Source of the DNA: Anabaena sp. UHCC 0204
Lineage (GTDB): Bacteria > Cyanobacteriota > Cyanobacteriia > Cyanobacteriales > Nostocaceae
Length of the DNA: 53,824 nucleotides
Reading direction: 5' to 3'
NCBI RefSeq assembly: GCF_009711975.1
Contig: NZ_VIKW01000028.1
Coordinates: 1-53,824, forward strand
How positions within the stretch are numbered: position 1 is the first letter of the stretch; each line of letters starts with the position of its first letter. Positions 17,282 to 28,063 of the stretch are shown here, in pieces. The position numbers were made by a program, and so were the translations under genes. The notes under the pieces are model-generated. The model was not told the DNA's origin and did not search any database. It worked only from the letters and a program-made list of their open reading frames with translations.

Positions 17282-20200
17282 CTAAATACTCAGAAGTTTT
17301 TCTCCTTTCAACATTCGAGAAGCTGCTTCTAAAAGTGCTTCTTCTAAATAAGGTTTAGTAAAGTAGCCACTAGCGCCTAGTTGTACAGCCATTTGTCTAT
17401 GTTTGTCTGCACCACGGGAGGTAAGCATGGCAATAGGTAAGTGGTTAAGAGTATTATCTTTCTGAATGCGGGATAGTAACTCTAGCCCATCACAACGGGG
17501 CATTTCAATGTCACAGAAGACAATATCACAGGGTAAACCAGAACGCAGTTTATCCCAAGCTTCTTGGCCATCACGGGCTTGTTCAACACGATAACCGGCT
17601 TTATTAAAGGTAAGGGATAGTAGTTCTCGAACTGTGATCGAGTCATCAACGATTAACACAGTTGTTTCCACCTTATCAACGGTAGGAAGATCCAGCGCAG
17701 GAGAACGTGGTTGTTGCCAATTGCCAACAATGTTCTTAGACATCTTACCTTGGAAGATATCAACAATTTCTAGGACATCGGCAATGGGCATAATCATGCC
17801 ATCACCAAGAACTGTAGCACCAGCTACACCACTCGGTTTAGGTGCTGGTCCTTCAAATTGTTTAATTACAATTTCTTGTTCACTCAAAACCTGATCAATC
17901 TGTAAGGCAATCATTGTACTACCTGAGCGGACAACGACTACAGATACCATGTCATCATCTCTATTAGCGCCATAGACGTTACCACGGGTCAACTGACGAT
18001 TGAAAACCAGGATGTCTTTTAATGGTTTATAGGGGAGCATGGTATCCCGCCACACAATAAATGATTGTCCATTAGCATCTTTTTGAACATTTCTGGCGGG
18101 GATATCTAGGGTATCTTCGACACCATCCATGGGGAAAGCGATTCTAGTCCGATCTGAGATGCAGAATAGGGCTTTACAAATACTTAGGGTTAGTGGTAGC
18201 CGAATGGTAAAACTAGTTCCTTTCCCTAAAATTGAGTCAGTGCCAACTGTACCGCGAATTTCGCTGATATCGTTTTGAACTACGTTCATTCCCACACCTC
18301 TACCTTTGATATCATCCACTTCATCAGCGGTGCTAAAACTAGGGAGGAACAGGAGTTCATAGATATCTGGGCGAGTCATGGTTTTCGCCTGTTCAGGGGT
18401 GATAATACCCTTCTTGATCGCTTTGTTTTTAACTTTTTCATGATCGATACCTGCGCCGTCGTCACTGACAGAAATTACGGTTTGATTTCCTTGTTGTAAG
18501 GCGCGAATGCTGATGATTCCTGTGGGTGATTTACCTGCGGCTTGGCGCACTGCTGGGGTTTCAATTCCGTGAGCGATCGCATTATTGACCATGTGAGTCA
18601 AAGGATCTGTGAGATGATCTAATATCATCTTGTCAATTAAGGTGTCTAAACCTTCTGTCACTAAGTCTACTTGTTTACCATACTTAATGGCATTGTCTCG
18701 TACCCCCCGACGCAAGCGATCAATAGCTTGGGTAAAGGGGACCATTCGCGCTTTTGTGAGTCCTTCTTGTAACTGTCCTGTTGCTTGACGCAGTTGGCGG
18801 GCTACCTGTTCTGTTTCTTCGGTAACAAAGTCAATATCACTCGCTGATTCTCTGACTCTAACAATAAATTCAATCATTTCTTGCGCCAGGATATGGAATG
18901 GTGTAAACCGATCCATTTCGATTTCGCTAAACCCACGATCATGGGAATTTCCCGATGAGCTACTATTATCTCTGGAGCGGCGACTGGCTAGAAGTGAGGC
19001 TTCTAAGAGCGATCGCTCATAGTATTCCTGCATTCTCGCTCCTACATCAGAAAGATGCTGTACCTGAACTAGCAAGTTATCTAATGACTGTCGTAAACGT
19101 TCATGATCCTGCTCTAAGGTATTTCTATTTACTACCAATTCCCCAACTAAGTTACTCATATCATCCAGTTGTTTAACTGGAATTTTCATGGTTTCTTCTC
19201 TGAGGGTGCGCCGAGTAGTTGGACGTGGTATTTTGCTGCTAGAAGTTTTCGCTGATGTTGCTAATGTGCTAGACATTGTTTGATCAGCTTGTGCTAACAA
19301 ATCTTCTAACTCACTAAATTCATCTTCTAATCTGGATATAGAAGTTGTCGCCGGTTGATTAATGATCGGTGGCTGTTGGAATACCTGTGGAACTGTGCTT
19401 GGTTCTACATTTTCACCTAGCAATGCTTCTAAGGCTGCAAAATCTTCGTCTTGAATTGATACCTGATTAGCATTTTCTTCTGGTTGCTCTAATAGAGCTT
19501 CTATTTCTGCAAATTCATCTAATTCTGGTTGCTCTAATAGGGTTTCTATTTCTGCAAATTCATCTAATTCTGGTTGCTCTAATAGGGTTTCTATTTCTGC
19601 AAATTCATCTAATTCTGGTTGCTCTAATAGAGTTTCTATTTCTGCAAATTCATCTAATTCTGGTTGCTCTAATAGAGTTTCTATTTCTGCAAATTCATCT
19701 AATTCTGTAGTTGCTAATTCTGGAGTTTCTGGGGACAAATTTGACTCTGATTCTAACTCAAAATCAGCAAACGCCGCCCCAAAATCTAACCCAGTTTCCT
19801 CCTCAGTTAAAGTAGCCGATACATCATTATCAACAAGGTTTTCGGGAGTGAAAGTTATTTCCTCTGCAAACAAAGATAAATTCTCATTACTGTTTTCTTC
19901 CCCAGTCTCAAACAGGAGAGGCTGCTGGGTAAATTCGGGAATTGAATCTAACTCTTCTGGTGCTTGAGAAAAACCATTAATTCCTGATTCCGCCAATTCC
20001 CTAGATTCGATGATAGGAAGATGATTCGCGGTAGCATCAACAACATCACCAAATAGATTATCTACTGCTGCTGGGCGATCGCTATCATCATCAGTAGTAA
20101 AGAATAGATCCAAAGATTGTTCTTGCTCTTGGAAAATCAGATCAAAATCTTCTCCCCCTAGACTATTATTACTTGCTGGCTGGGAATTAGTAACCTTTTC

Positions 20201-22084
20201 TACCGATGCAGTAAATAAACTTTCTTCTAACTCTTTAGCTATATCTTGATTAACTGGAGTAGTTGTTTCTGGTTGTGATATATCTACATCACCCCAGAAG
20301 TTATCTAGATCGTTGATTGAATTAGAAATATTAGTAATTGTTTCTTCTGTTCCAAACAAATCATCAAATTCATTTGTCAGGAGTGGAGTATTTTCTTCTA
20401 CTTCTGTAAATAGATTATCTAAAGATAAACTTTCTGGAGTTGATGGTTTTGTTGCTGATTTTTTAGCTGGTGTCGGCGTAATTTCAGCCAAGAGATTAGC
20501 ATCTTCATTTATGCTAGATTGAGACGAAAATAAACTATCAAAACTGGTTGCAGATTCATTAGATATTTCCGTGGGAGTTTCTGGTTCTGCAATTGTTAAT
20601 GATAATTCTTCTAGCTGTTCATCAGCATTAATATTTGTTAATTGTGTTATTTCATCATGCTGACGGGATTCTCTAGAAATAGCGATTAATTCTGTCAATA
20701 CTTCATCTGAAGGAAATTTTAGCTCTGTTTCTGTTTCTAGAATATTATTCGGTACTACAGATGAAGTATCAACTAATTCTAATGGCGTAGCTGAATCGGT
20801 ATTGTCTATTTCTAATAGATTGTCATCAAACAGGAAATTTAAATCTTCTGCATTTTGGGGAGTTACTTCATGTTGTTCTGCATCTGCAAAGAAGAGTAAA
20901 TCATCTAAATCATAGTTATTATTATCAGTCTCACTATCATTAATTGACAATTGATAGTTATTAATATCGTCTAATATTTCCACCTGTTGCCAATTATCAT
21001 CCAGATCAGGTGTGTCACCTTCAAATAAATCAGCAAGGGTATTTAACTCAGAAATTCCTACCTCTGGACCATTGTGAGCAATATTATTGTCATTTAGAAT
21101 AACTGGGTGATCATGATTTAATAAAGGTTTATCAGTAAATCCATGAGTATTAATAACATTTACTGGTGTTGCTGGTTCTAAATCTGGTTCTGTTTCCTCA
21201 AATTCTAAAAACTCTAGTTCGGGAAGAGCAAATAGTGTTTCTAATTGTTGACTAATAGTGATTTCTGCTGCTCTATTTTGGAGGACTAACTCTTGAGCCT
21301 GTTTAATTTCCGTGATCACTATCTTAGCTAAAGTTAGATAACTATTATTGGGATTGGAGATAGCTAGTCCCGCCGATTCACATAAATTGCACCAATTTGA
21401 TAAATTTAAGTTTCTACCAATTTGGACTAATTGACGACAGCAGTTTTGGAGATTGTCACGGGAAGAAGATAAGCCAGTTTGTTTAAACAGTTGCAGCATT
21501 TCCCGCAGGATTTGTAATACCTGACTTTGAAATTCAGTCCAATCCTGATTTTGTCTGATGGTGACGGGTGATGGCTGTGGCTGTACAGGTAAGGGTATAT
21601 CTAGTTGTAGATGGGTTACAGGTGTATCTTCAGGACTCGTGAACCCAGTATTGCCTGCTTGGACTAGTTTTTCTATATGCTCATTTAGGCATTCCATCGC
21701 TGGTTCAGTTTTCGACATCAGCGCCTGGGCTTTTTCCTCCGATAAACCAAATGGATTACCCAGATGATCTATCAGTGCTTTTAAGGTATCACAGACATCT
21801 AGAAGTAAAGATTCTAACCTCTGATCCACTTGAACTGGATGATCTTTCAGGATTTTGAAACAATCTTCGAGACGGTGGGATGTGTGTTGAATACTACTCA
21901 GACCAAGCATCGCCGCACCACCCTTGATGGAGTGGGCGGCGCGGAAGACTTCATTAATCATTTCTGAATCGTTCAGGGTACTTTGGAGATTAAGTAATCC
22001 CTGTTCGATGGTGTTCAGGTGTTCTCTGGCTTCTTCGAGAAAGTAACCTAAAATCCGTTGTTGTTGTTCCGGCTGCATAGTCAT
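17282..22084 (-). CDS. hmpE: CheA-type hybrid histidine kinase HmpE
   Basis: A 1600-residue kinase of the type IV pilus chemotaxis-like system that controls hormogonium gliding. Domains: Hpt (1-110, phospho-His51 in AAHSIKGGAAM); a second degenerate helical segment (about 185-275); a long acidic linker (about 280-930) with five 15-residue repeats; the CheA dimerisation region; HATPase with HMVNNAIAHGIE and GRGVGMNVV; a CheW-like domain; and a C-terminal receiver with FCDIEMPRCDG. The segment ARMVPF is typical of CheA/PilL proteins. It is the last gene of the hmpA-E series, separated from hmpD by about 110 bases containing an inverted repeat. Identity rests on domain order and the neighbouring hmp genes. 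Confidence 0.92.
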   Translation of the reverse strand: MTMQPEQQQRILGYFLEEAREHLNTIEQGLLNLQSTLNDSEMINEVFRAAHSIKGGAAMLGLSSIQHTSHRLEDCFKILKDHPVQVDQRLESLLLDVCDTLKALIDHLGNPFGLSEEKAQALMSKTEPAMECLNEHIEKLVQAGNTGFTSPEDTPVTHLQLDIPLPVQPQPSPVTIRQNQDWTEFQSQVLQILREMLQLFKQTGLSSSRDNLQNCCRQLVQIGRNLNLSNWCNLCESAGLAISNPNNSYLTLAKIVITEIKQAQELVLQNRAAEITISQQLETLFALPELEFLEFEETEPDLEPATPVNVINTHGFTDKPLLNHDHPVILNDNNIAHNGPEVGISELNTLADLFEGDTPDLDDNWQQVEILDDINNYQLSINDSETDNNNYDLDDLLFFADAEQHEVTPQNAEDLNFLFDDNLLEIDNTDSATPLELVDTSSVVPNNILETETELKFPSDEVLTELIAISRESRQHDEITQLTNINADEQLEELSLTIAEPETPTEISNESATSFDSLFSSQSSINEDANLLAEITPTPAKKSATKPSTPESLSLDNLFTEVEENTPLLTNEFDDLFGTEETITNISNSINDLDNFWGDVDISQPETTTPVNQDIAKELEESLFTASVEKVTNSQPASNNSLGGEDFDLIFQEQEQSLDLFFTTDDDSDRPAAVDNLFGDVVDATANHLPIIESRELAESGINGFSQAPEELDSIPEFTQQPLLFETGEENSNENLSLFAEEITFTPENLVDNDVSATLTEEETGLDFGAAFADFELESESNLSPETPELATTELDEFAEIETLLEQPELDEFAEIETLLEQPELDEFAEIETLLEQPELDEFAEIETLLEQPELDEFAEIEALLEQPEENANQVSIQDEDFAALEALLGENVEPSTVPQVFQQPPIINQPATTSISRLEDEFSELEDLLAQADQTMSSTLATSAKTSSSKIPRPTTRRTLREETMKIPVKQLDDMSNLVGELVVNRNTLEQDHERLRQSLDNLLVQVQHLSDVGARMQEYYERSLLEASLLASRRSRDNSSSSGNSHDRGFSEIEMDRFTPFHILAQEMIEFIVRVRESASDIDFVTEETEQVARQLRQATGQLQEGLTKARMVPFTQAIDRLRRGVRDNAIKYGKQVDLVTEGLDTLIDKMILDHLTDPLTHMVNNAIAHGIETPAVRQAAGKSPTGIISIRALQQGNQTVISVSDDGAGIDHEKVKNKAIKKGIITPEQAKTMTRPDIYELLFLPSFSTADEVDDIKGRGVGMNVVQNDISEIRGTVGTDSILGKGTSFTIRLPLTLSICKALFCISDRTRIAFPMDGVEDTLDIPARNVQKDANGQSFIVWRDTMLPYKPLKDILVFNRQLTRGNVYGANRDDDMVSVVVVRSGSTMIALQIDQVLSEQEIVIKQFEGPAPKPSGVAGATVLGDGMIMPIADVLEIVDIFQGKMSKNIVGNWQQPRSPALDLPTVDKVETTVLIVDDSITVRELLSLTFNKAGYRVEQARDGQEAWDKLRSGLPCDIVFCDIEMPRCDGLELLSRIQKDNTLNHLPIAMLTSRGADKHRQMAVQLGASGYFTKPYLEEALLEAASRMLKGEKLLSI
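19479..19703 (-). repeat. Five 45-bp tandem repeats inside hmpE
   Basis: Five back-to-back 45-base units encode ELDEFAEIETLLEQP repeated (about residues 795-868 of HmpE). The units differ at only a few positions: the two proximal copies in coding order share AGAGTTT, the next two AGGGTTT, and the last AGAGCTT (Thr to Ala). Such near identity at the DNA level indicates recent expansion. Confidence 0.92.
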
Positions 22085-22095
22085 AAGTTAATTCA

Positions 22096-22200
22096 GGTAA
22101 AAGGTAAAAGAAAAGGCGCATAGCAAACCGAAAGGTAAAAGACTAGGCATAGAAGTATACAGGGATGTTTACTTTTGCCTTTTTACTTTTGCCTCTTACC
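22096..22200. repeat. Inverted repeat between hmpD and hmpE
   Basis: The left arm at 22096-22117 (GGTAAAAGGTAAAAGAAAAG and GC) pairs with the right arm at 22177-22200 (GCCTTTTTACTTTTGCCTCT and TACC), with two substitutions and two extra bases in the right arm. The right arm runs over the hmpD stop codon. Read in the minus-strand transcript this would form a long A/U-rich hairpin between the two cistrons. It may reduce read-through or be a repeat element only. Confidence 0.55.
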
Positions 22201-25129
22201 TTGATTCGATGGTTTCTACTCGGAAGCGTTCCACAGAGGCAATCAAATCGCGGGATACTCCTACTAAATGTTGCAAAGCTCCAGAAACCCGCTGTGCTTC
22301 TTGAGATGTTTCTTGTGCTGTTAGTTCCACGGATTGCATTACTTGTGCCACCGCGCGGGAAGTTTCCGTTTGTTCTACAGTATCACTGGTAATTGAACGT
22401 ACCAGAATATCAATGTGATCTGCTACTTGAATGATGTTATCGAGCGATCGCTTGGCTTCTTCAGCTAATTTTGTTTGATGAATTACCTGTTGTGTGCCTT
22501 CTTCCATCGCCATCATGACGGAGCTAGTCTCACTTTGAATTTGCATCACAATCTGCTCAATTTCTTTTAAGGATTTGGCGGATTTATCTGCTAACTGACG
22601 TACTTCATCAGCAACAATGGCAAACCCCCGTCCCGCTTCTCCTGCTCTGGCTGCCTCAATACTGGCGTTCAGTGCTAGTAAGTTGGTGCGGGACGCAATC
22701 TGCGAAACTAAGGCGACGATAGAGTTAATTTCTTGGGATGATTCTGCCAGCCTTTTCACTTTTCGGGTAGTTTCGGCTACTGTTTCCCGAATTTCCAAAA
22801 TCCCCGCTACGGTATTTTCTACGGCTTCTCCTCCTTTTTGGGCAATTTGACTGGCATCGCGGGCTACAGATTCTGCTTCTCTGGCTGCTTCTGCTACCCG
22901 TTGGATAGAATCGGTCATTACCTGTACAGAATTCAAGGTGACAGCTAATTCTTCTGCTTGTCGTAAAGCATCCCCAGATAAGGCTCTAGCAAAGGTTTCT
23001 GAGTTGGTTGAACCTTTGGTAACATCCCGTGCCGCTACTTTTACCTGTTGAACAATATCCCGCAAGTTTTGAATTGTCAGGTTAAAGGCATCAGCTACTG
23101 CTCCGAGTACGTCGGCGGTCACTTCTGCTTGGACTGTCAAATCTCCTCTAGCTGCCCCTTCTACGTCGTCTAGAAGACGAATTACCTGACGTTGCAGGTT
23201 TTCTTTGGCTTCTTCTTGTTCAATGGCTTTACGTTGAGCTTCATTGGTAGTGGTAAAAATTACTCTTGCCATGTCGTTAAAGCCAGTGGCTAAGTAGCCT
23301 AATTCATCTTCTGAATAGACTGTCGCTTCGACGTTCAGATTCCCTTGACGCACTAAATCAAACTGAGTTTGCAGATCCTTGGTAGAACGGCGAATTTGTC
23401 TGAGGGTGAGATTACCCATGAACCCTGCGGTAGCTGCACCTGTAACTCCTGCGGCTAAGGCCATTAACCAACCTGTGTTTCTGACTGATTCTCGCTGTTG
23501 AGCCGGTGAGGCTAAAGTTGCTAGTGAGCTAACAAGAGCAACAATAACTGCTGATGCTAACCCGACAGTCCCAGCAATGTACCATTGTTTTTTGTCTAGG
23601 GAGGCGTTTTCAAAGACTCCAAATATCCCTTGTTCAAAGGATACGTTGGGTTCTATTTTGGCGACATCGGATTGAGTAAAGACGGGAACTACTTCTTGAG
23701 CGCCTGTAATTGTGAATAGTTCTTCATCGCGATCGCCTATGTCCTGATCCGATGAATCATCAATAAATTGATTTAACGAATTTCCCTGACTATCTAGGGC
23801 TTCTGAGAGAATACCCTCATCATGAAAACTATCATCTTCGGTGATGTCAAATCCTGGTATATCACCCAGATCATCAAATTCATCAAAGTCGTTTAAAAAC
23901 TCTATATTATTCTTATTATTAGTGTCTCCACTTAAAATATTGCTGGTATCCTGGCTGGAAATAAAGGTTTCTGCACTAAATTCTCCTTCATCTTCTGCAC
24001 CAAAAGCTGATTCAAAAGCATCTAAATCAAAACTATCATCATCAAAACTATTTTTCCCTGATGAAGCATTGACATTCAACTGCTGTTTAGGCGGGGCAGA
24101 ATTGTTAGTTAGGCTGGCAGATATTGCTTCATGTTGATTTAGTTCTATCTCTGACATAGGTGCTATTTCTTCATCGGAAATCTTATTCACCCAACTATCT
24201 TGGCCACTTAGAGACAAGTCATCTTCCAGGCTATCTTGCCAATTATCTTCTATATTATTGTTGATTACCTGTTCGTTAATCTCTAAACCCTCATCTTTTT
24301 GGTTTGGGTTTATATCTCCAAAATCATCACCTATCAACTCTTCTATATCTTCTCCCATCAATATTTCCGGGGCATCTTCTTCTTCATAATTAGCTGATAA
24401 TTTAGTTTCAGCAAAAGGTGAATAGCTATTAGCCCCATCACTTATGCCTAAATTTTCATTTTCTAAATTACTACTAATGCCAGCACTATTTTGACTAGAA
24501 GAAATCTCATCTTGCCAAAAAGGAGGTAATTCTAATTGATCTGATATCAGATTATTACTTAGGTGATTATCTTGGCTTCCCGAGTCTAAAGACAAGGCAA
24601 AAGGATCGTCACTCATCACACCACCCATATCTAATGAGGTGCTGTCAAAGTCCATACTCTCTAAATCACTTGTAAAAGGATTAGATAAAGACGGATTTTC
24701 TAGATTATCTAACTGTGGTTCGTAGTCTTCAAAGGACTTGAGTTCAAAACTGTGACTATTCAAATCCCCCATCACTCCCAAATCCAGTGATTCCTCATCT
24801 TTGACTACACCATTAGATGACGGTTCAGAGTCTTCATAATTGCCAAAAGGATGTGTATACTGATGGATCGCTGCTAAACAATCATTAGCTAAATTAATCA
24901 GTTCTTGTTCATCGGTCAATTTTAATACATTTTGATATTCATCTTTTGCTACTTCATATTCTTGCAAAACATAGTAAATATGCCCCCTTAACAAATGTGA
25001 GTCAGGGTCATTTGGTAAATTCTGCACTAACTGATCAATCAATGTGGCAGCAAATTCATAGTCCTGTTGTTCATAGGCTATTCTTGCTTGCTCATAAGTT
25101 GGATCGTGATCATCTATACGTGTTGCCAT
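22196..25129 (-). CDS. hmpD: Methyl-accepting chemotaxis protein HmpD
   Basis: A receptor of about 977 residues for the hmp pathway. The start at ATG 25129 ([14 protein letters not shown]) is preferred because GGGAGGGAGGAA lies directly upstream; the frame is open to 25165, overlapping hmpC. The N-terminus has TPR-like helices (about 10-110), then a long acidic low-complexity linker (about 120-505). Two membrane helices follow (about 515-538, 552-572) with only a short loop between them, then two HAMP units (about 575-700) and the signalling domain with [20 protein letters not shown]. There is no periplasmic ligand domain. In Nostoc punctiforme the matching protein is needed for motility and hormogonium polysaccharide. 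The stop overlaps an inverted repeat. Confidence 0.92.
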   Translation of the reverse strand: MATRIDDHDPTYEQARIAYEQQDYEFAATLIDQLVQNLPNDPDSHLLRGHIYYVLQEYEVAKDEYQNVLKLTDEQELINLANDCLAAIHQYTHPFGNYEDSEPSSNGVVKDEESLDLGVMGDLNSHSFELKSFEDYEPQLDNLENPSLSNPFTSDLESMDFDSTSLDMGGVMSDDPFALSLDSGSQDNHLSNNLISDQLELPPFWQDEISSSQNSAGISSNLENENLGISDGANSYSPFAETKLSANYEEEDAPEILMGEDIEELIGDDFGDINPNQKDEGLEINEQVINNNIEDNWQDSLEDDLSLSGQDSWVNKISDEEIAPMSEIELNQHEAISASLTNNSAPPKQQLNVNASSGKNSFDDDSFDLDAFESAFGAEDEGEFSAETFISSQDTSNILSGDTNNKNNIEFLNDFDEFDDLGDIPGFDITEDDSFHDEGILSEALDSQGNSLNQFIDDSSDQDIGDRDEELFTITGAQEVVPVFTQSDVAKIEPNVSFEQGIFGVFENASLDKKQWYIAGTVGLASAVIVALVSSLATLASPAQQRESVRNTGWLMALAAGVTGAATAGFMGNLTLRQIRRSTKDLQTQFDLVRQGNLNVEATVYSEDELGYLATGFNDMARVIFTTTNEAQRKAIEQEEAKENLQRQVIRLLDDVEGAARGDLTVQAEVTADVLGAVADAFNLTIQNLRDIVQQVKVAARDVTKGSTNSETFARALSGDALRQAEELAVTLNSVQVMTDSIQRVAEAAREAESVARDASQIAQKGGEAVENTVAGILEIRETVAETTRKVKRLAESSQEINSIVALVSQIASRTNLLALNASIEAARAGEAGRGFAIVADEVRQLADKSAKSLKEIEQIVMQIQSETSSVMMAMEEGTQQVIHQTKLAEEAKRSLDNIIQVADHIDILVRSITSDTVEQTETSRAVAQVMQSVELTAQETSQEAQRVSGALQHLVGVSRDLIASVERFRVETIESR

Positions 25130-25145
25130 TTCCTCCCTCCCAATT

Positions 25146-25679
25146 TCATCCTGCCCACCGCGCACTTCGCAAAATTGCTATCTGATCAAGTAGTCGTAAG
25201 TATTTATTTTCTTTTTTTGTATCAAATACCCATTCACCACGCAAAAATGGAGCCATAGTATCTGGTACATTATTTTGCGGCCTTAAATCTTGGACATCAA
25301 GCCAGTCCATGCCACAAATTTCTTCTACCCCTAAGCCTACTATGGTGTCTTGATCTTCGATAGCAATTACGGGTATTTCGGAACAATCTGTATTTAAGGC
25401 AGTTGCTTCACCCAAAAATTGACCTAAATCAGCCACCCAAATTAACCGTCCCCGTAAATTTAGAGTACCTAAAAGTAGGGGGGATGTATTCGGAATTGGG
25501 GTAATTCGATCTGGACTAAGTTCAATTACTTCTCTAATCCCAGTTGCTTGTAATGCAAACTCCTGACGTGAGGGCAGATAAAACCTTAAATGTAACTCAC
25601 CTTCAGGACTTTCTAGTTGTAATTCGGGACGGAATTGATCTTGCCCAGTGCCACTTAAAAAGTCTGGTTTGCTAACCAT
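25146..25679 (-). CDS. hmpC: CheW-type coupling protein HmpC
   Basis: A 177-residue CheW-domain protein that should link the HmpD receptor to the HmpE kinase. The core runs from [20 protein letters not shown] through [20 protein letters not shown] to [11 protein letters not shown], the usual order of CheW strands. The N-terminal 25 residues are an extension. It starts 13 bases after hmpB and ends 16 bases before the preferred hmpD start, consistent with one operon. Confidence 0.92.
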   Translation of the reverse strand: MVSKPDFLSGTGQDQFRPELQLESPEGELHLRFYLPSRQEFALQATGIREVIELSPDRITPIPNTSPLLLGTLNLRGRLIWVADLGQFLGEATALNTDCSEIPVIAIEDQDTIVGLGVEEICGMDWLDVQDLRPQNNVPDTMAPFLRGEWVFDTKKENKYLRLLDQIAILRSARWAG

Positions 25680-25692
25680 GTTGTTGTCATCC

Positions 25693-26058
25693 TTATCCTC
25701 GCAGCAGTTGTTTGACTGTTCCTACCAACTCGGTTGGTTGAAAAGGTTTAGCTATGTAGGCATCTGCCCCTTGCTTCATCCCCCAATAGCGATCAAATTC
25801 TTCACCTTTAGAAGAACACATGACTACAGGAACATTTTGGGTTTTGGGATCAGATTTTAATCGCCGACAGAGTTCATACCCATTCATTCGCGGCATGACA
25901 ATATCCAAAACCACTAAATCGGGAGGTGTGTTTTGAATCGCCTCTAAAGCTTCTACACCGTCGCCTGCATGGGTGACTTTTAAGCCACTAGCTTTGAGGA
26001 GGTCTGTAATCATCTCCCTTTGGGCAATACTATCTTCAACAATTAGAACTGTACTCAT
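25693..26058 (-). CDS. hmpB: CheY-like response regulator HmpB
   Basis: A 121-residue single receiver domain. The acidic pair is in VLIVEDSIAQ, the phospho-acceptor Asp in LVVLDIVMPRMNGYEL, and the conserved Lys in YIAKPF. It has no output domain, like PilH/CheY proteins. AGGAGG lies upstream but about 13 bases from the ATG, which is longer than usual. It sits between hmpA (176-base gap) and hmpC (13-base gap). Confidence 0.92.
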   Translation of the reverse strand: MSTVLIVEDSIAQREMITDLLKASGLKVTHAGDGVEALEAIQNTPPDLVVLDIVMPRMNGYELCRRLKSDPKTQNVPVVMCSSKGEEFDRYWGMKQGADAYIAKPFQPTELVGTVKQLLRG

Positions 26059-26234
26059 AAATGTCTATTTACCTCCTAATTTAGACGTTCTGGTAGAGAA
26101 CACGATTTGCTCTCACGACAAAGATTAACTGTATAAATTAAGTCTATTGTTTCACTACTTTACTGTATATGGAAGTTGGTTCAACAAGTAGTTTTATTCT
26201 GGTGATAACATTTTTTACCCTATCTTGTACCCAA

Positions 26235-27461
26235 TTAACAAGTCTTGTATCCTATTTGTATACCTGTACAGTAGTCTGAATTTAGATATTGCTCTACTAG
26301 CATTAGTAATTCCTGATCTGTAAAGGGTTTTGTCAGATAATCCGTTGCTCCTACCATCCTGGCGCGAACACGATCAATAAATCCGTCTTTGCCAGTTAGC
26401 ATGATAATCGGTACAACTCTAAATGCGGTGGAGTGCCGCAGCATGGCACAAATCTCGTAACCATCTAATTCTGGCATAGCAATATCACAGAGAATTAAAT
26501 CTGGCTGAATTTGAAAAACGAGACTAAGGGCTTGCAAAGGATTCGTAATGGAAATTGCTTCATAACCGTTTGATTTTAATATTGACTCTATCGTCTCACA
26601 AATGACTAGTGTATCTTCAATACATACTATCCGCCCTTTATAATTTTCGACTTGTTCCCAATTCTGTTTTTGTTTGTGGGGATGATAAGCTTCTGAATAT
26701 ACTAATTGCAGCCAACCCTGCTGTATGTAAGGATATATAGCTTTGGCTACTGTTAAAATATCACGGTTCAAATAGCGAGCTAGTTGGCGTAAAGAAGTTT
26801 TTCCATCAGCCCAGCTATGTAATTTTTTGACTGTAACCTCTGGCAATGAAGCACCTAGTTTAGCTATGTCGGCTAAATTAGGTAATTGTTCTGTTGATTG
26901 AATATGTGGGTATAATTGCTTCCATTCTTGCACCTGCTTGGTAATTTTGGCAACTAGTGGAGCAATTTCTAATGTGGTTAATTGTGGTACTAGTGCTGTC
27001 CCTAGATCAAAAATGAAACTGCCTTGGTGTAAGCTCAAGAGATCAAATAAAGTCTCCTGTACCAAGCCATAAATGATGGTACGAGCAATTTTAGGGGTGA
27101 TGATGTTTTGCTCCAACAACGCCCAAATATAAGCATACTCTGGAGAATTTGTAGATGTTAGGGATGCAAGTTGTTTGGATTCAAGTCGCTTTTGAACTCG
27201 GTAATGACGTAAATAATCGTCAATCCGCGATAAACTACTATCACCTGCTTGGCAATAGACAATTTGACCATTGAGAAAAAAGACAAACCATGATTGTGGT
27301 GTACTTTCTCCACCTTGTCGGCATTTGAAAATTTCTTCTCCACTAAGTTTGTTATTTTGGTGTGAGGTATGGGATTCTACCCATAATTGTCCGGTTCGCT
27401 GTCCTAACTCGATCAGTTGTAGGATGCTGCAAATATCAATTTCGTTTAAATTTCCCTGCAT
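26235..27461 (-). CDS. hmpA: PatA-like response regulator HmpA
   Basis: A 408-residue protein with an N-terminal DUF4388/PatA-type region (EIDICSILQLIELGQRTGQLWVES) and a C-terminal receiver (about 280-395) with VCIEDTLVICE, the phospho-Asp in LILCDIAMPELDGYEI and Lys in YLTKPF. This is the layout of PatA/PixG/TaxP1 regulators, which in cyanobacteria act with type IV pili. It is the first gene of the minus-strand hmp series. The 601-base gap upstream separates it from divergent hmpF. Confidence 0.9.
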   Translation of the reverse strand: MQGNLNEIDICSILQLIELGQRTGQLWVESHTSHQNNKLSGEEIFKCRQGGESTPQSWFVFFLNGQIVYCQAGDSSLSRIDDYLRHYRVQKRLESKQLASLTSTNSPEYAYIWALLEQNIITPKIARTIIYGLVQETLFDLLSLHQGSFIFDLGTALVPQLTTLEIAPLVAKITKQVQEWKQLYPHIQSTEQLPNLADIAKLGASLPEVTVKKLHSWADGKTSLRQLARYLNRDILTVAKAIYPYIQQGWLQLVYSEAYHPHKQKQNWEQVENYKGRIVCIEDTLVICETIESILKSNGYEAISITNPLQALSLVFQIQPDLILCDIAMPELDGYEICAMLRHSTAFRVVPIIMLTGKDGFIDRVRARMVGATDYLTKPFTDQELLMLVEQYLNSDYCTGIQIGYKTC

Positions 27462-28063
27462 TTAGCTACAAAGCACTCCTTGCTGTATCAGTGTGATTAC
27501 TTGATGAATGTTGATCTTGAGCGCCGAAGGAGTCAGGGGTAAAAATCATAAAATTGCCTCAGACTCCACAACACTTTTTTTATTCCCATCCCTCACATCT
27601 AGTCTAAATACATAAAATTTGTGGGACTCGGAAATTTATTGATGAGTTGCTCTTCCACCGTACTCGTTACACCTTGATATTGACTCCTATCTTGTCATTT
27701 ATTTTTTTTATGTTTCATGAGGGTCAATGTTGATCAGCTAATACAGAGTAGCAATACTATTCTCTATACAAGTAGTCCAGAAAAAAAAATATATGGAACA
27801 AATATTAAGATATTGTAATATCATAAGGCTAAAGGCGGTGATTACACGGAAACTGTACTCAGTGAAGTGGTTAAGAGTATATATTAGGGGAGCAGTAAAA
27901 TGATTTGTATTCAGTATATAGAAGTATCAAAATGTGTCACGTCCCGGAGAATAGTTTTATCTTGGTTGTGCTGCTAAACTAAGTTTAAAGAAAATAAGTT
28001 AATAGAATAATCTAAGGTATATCCTAAAACACGGACAAGAAGTACATCAAAAGGATTGACGGT
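27462..28063. promoter_or_regulatory. Divergent control region hmpA / hmpF
   Basis: This gap of about 600 bases lies between two divergently transcribed motility genes and must hold both promoters. It is AT rich, with a small palindrome GATATTGTAATATC (27809-27822) and several TATATT-like stretches. I did not find a confident -35/-10 pair or a recognisable hormogonium sigma-factor box by eye. No open frame with coding character was seen. Confidence 0.6.

Noticed and set aside
25146-25165. Overlap of hmpC and hmpD coding regions
   Set aside because: It disappears if hmpD starts at 25129, where a strong ribosome site is present.
27660-27900. Small RNA or riboswitch in the hmpA/hmpF gap
   Set aside because: Only one small palindrome was seen, and no conserved RNA fold could be recognised by eye.
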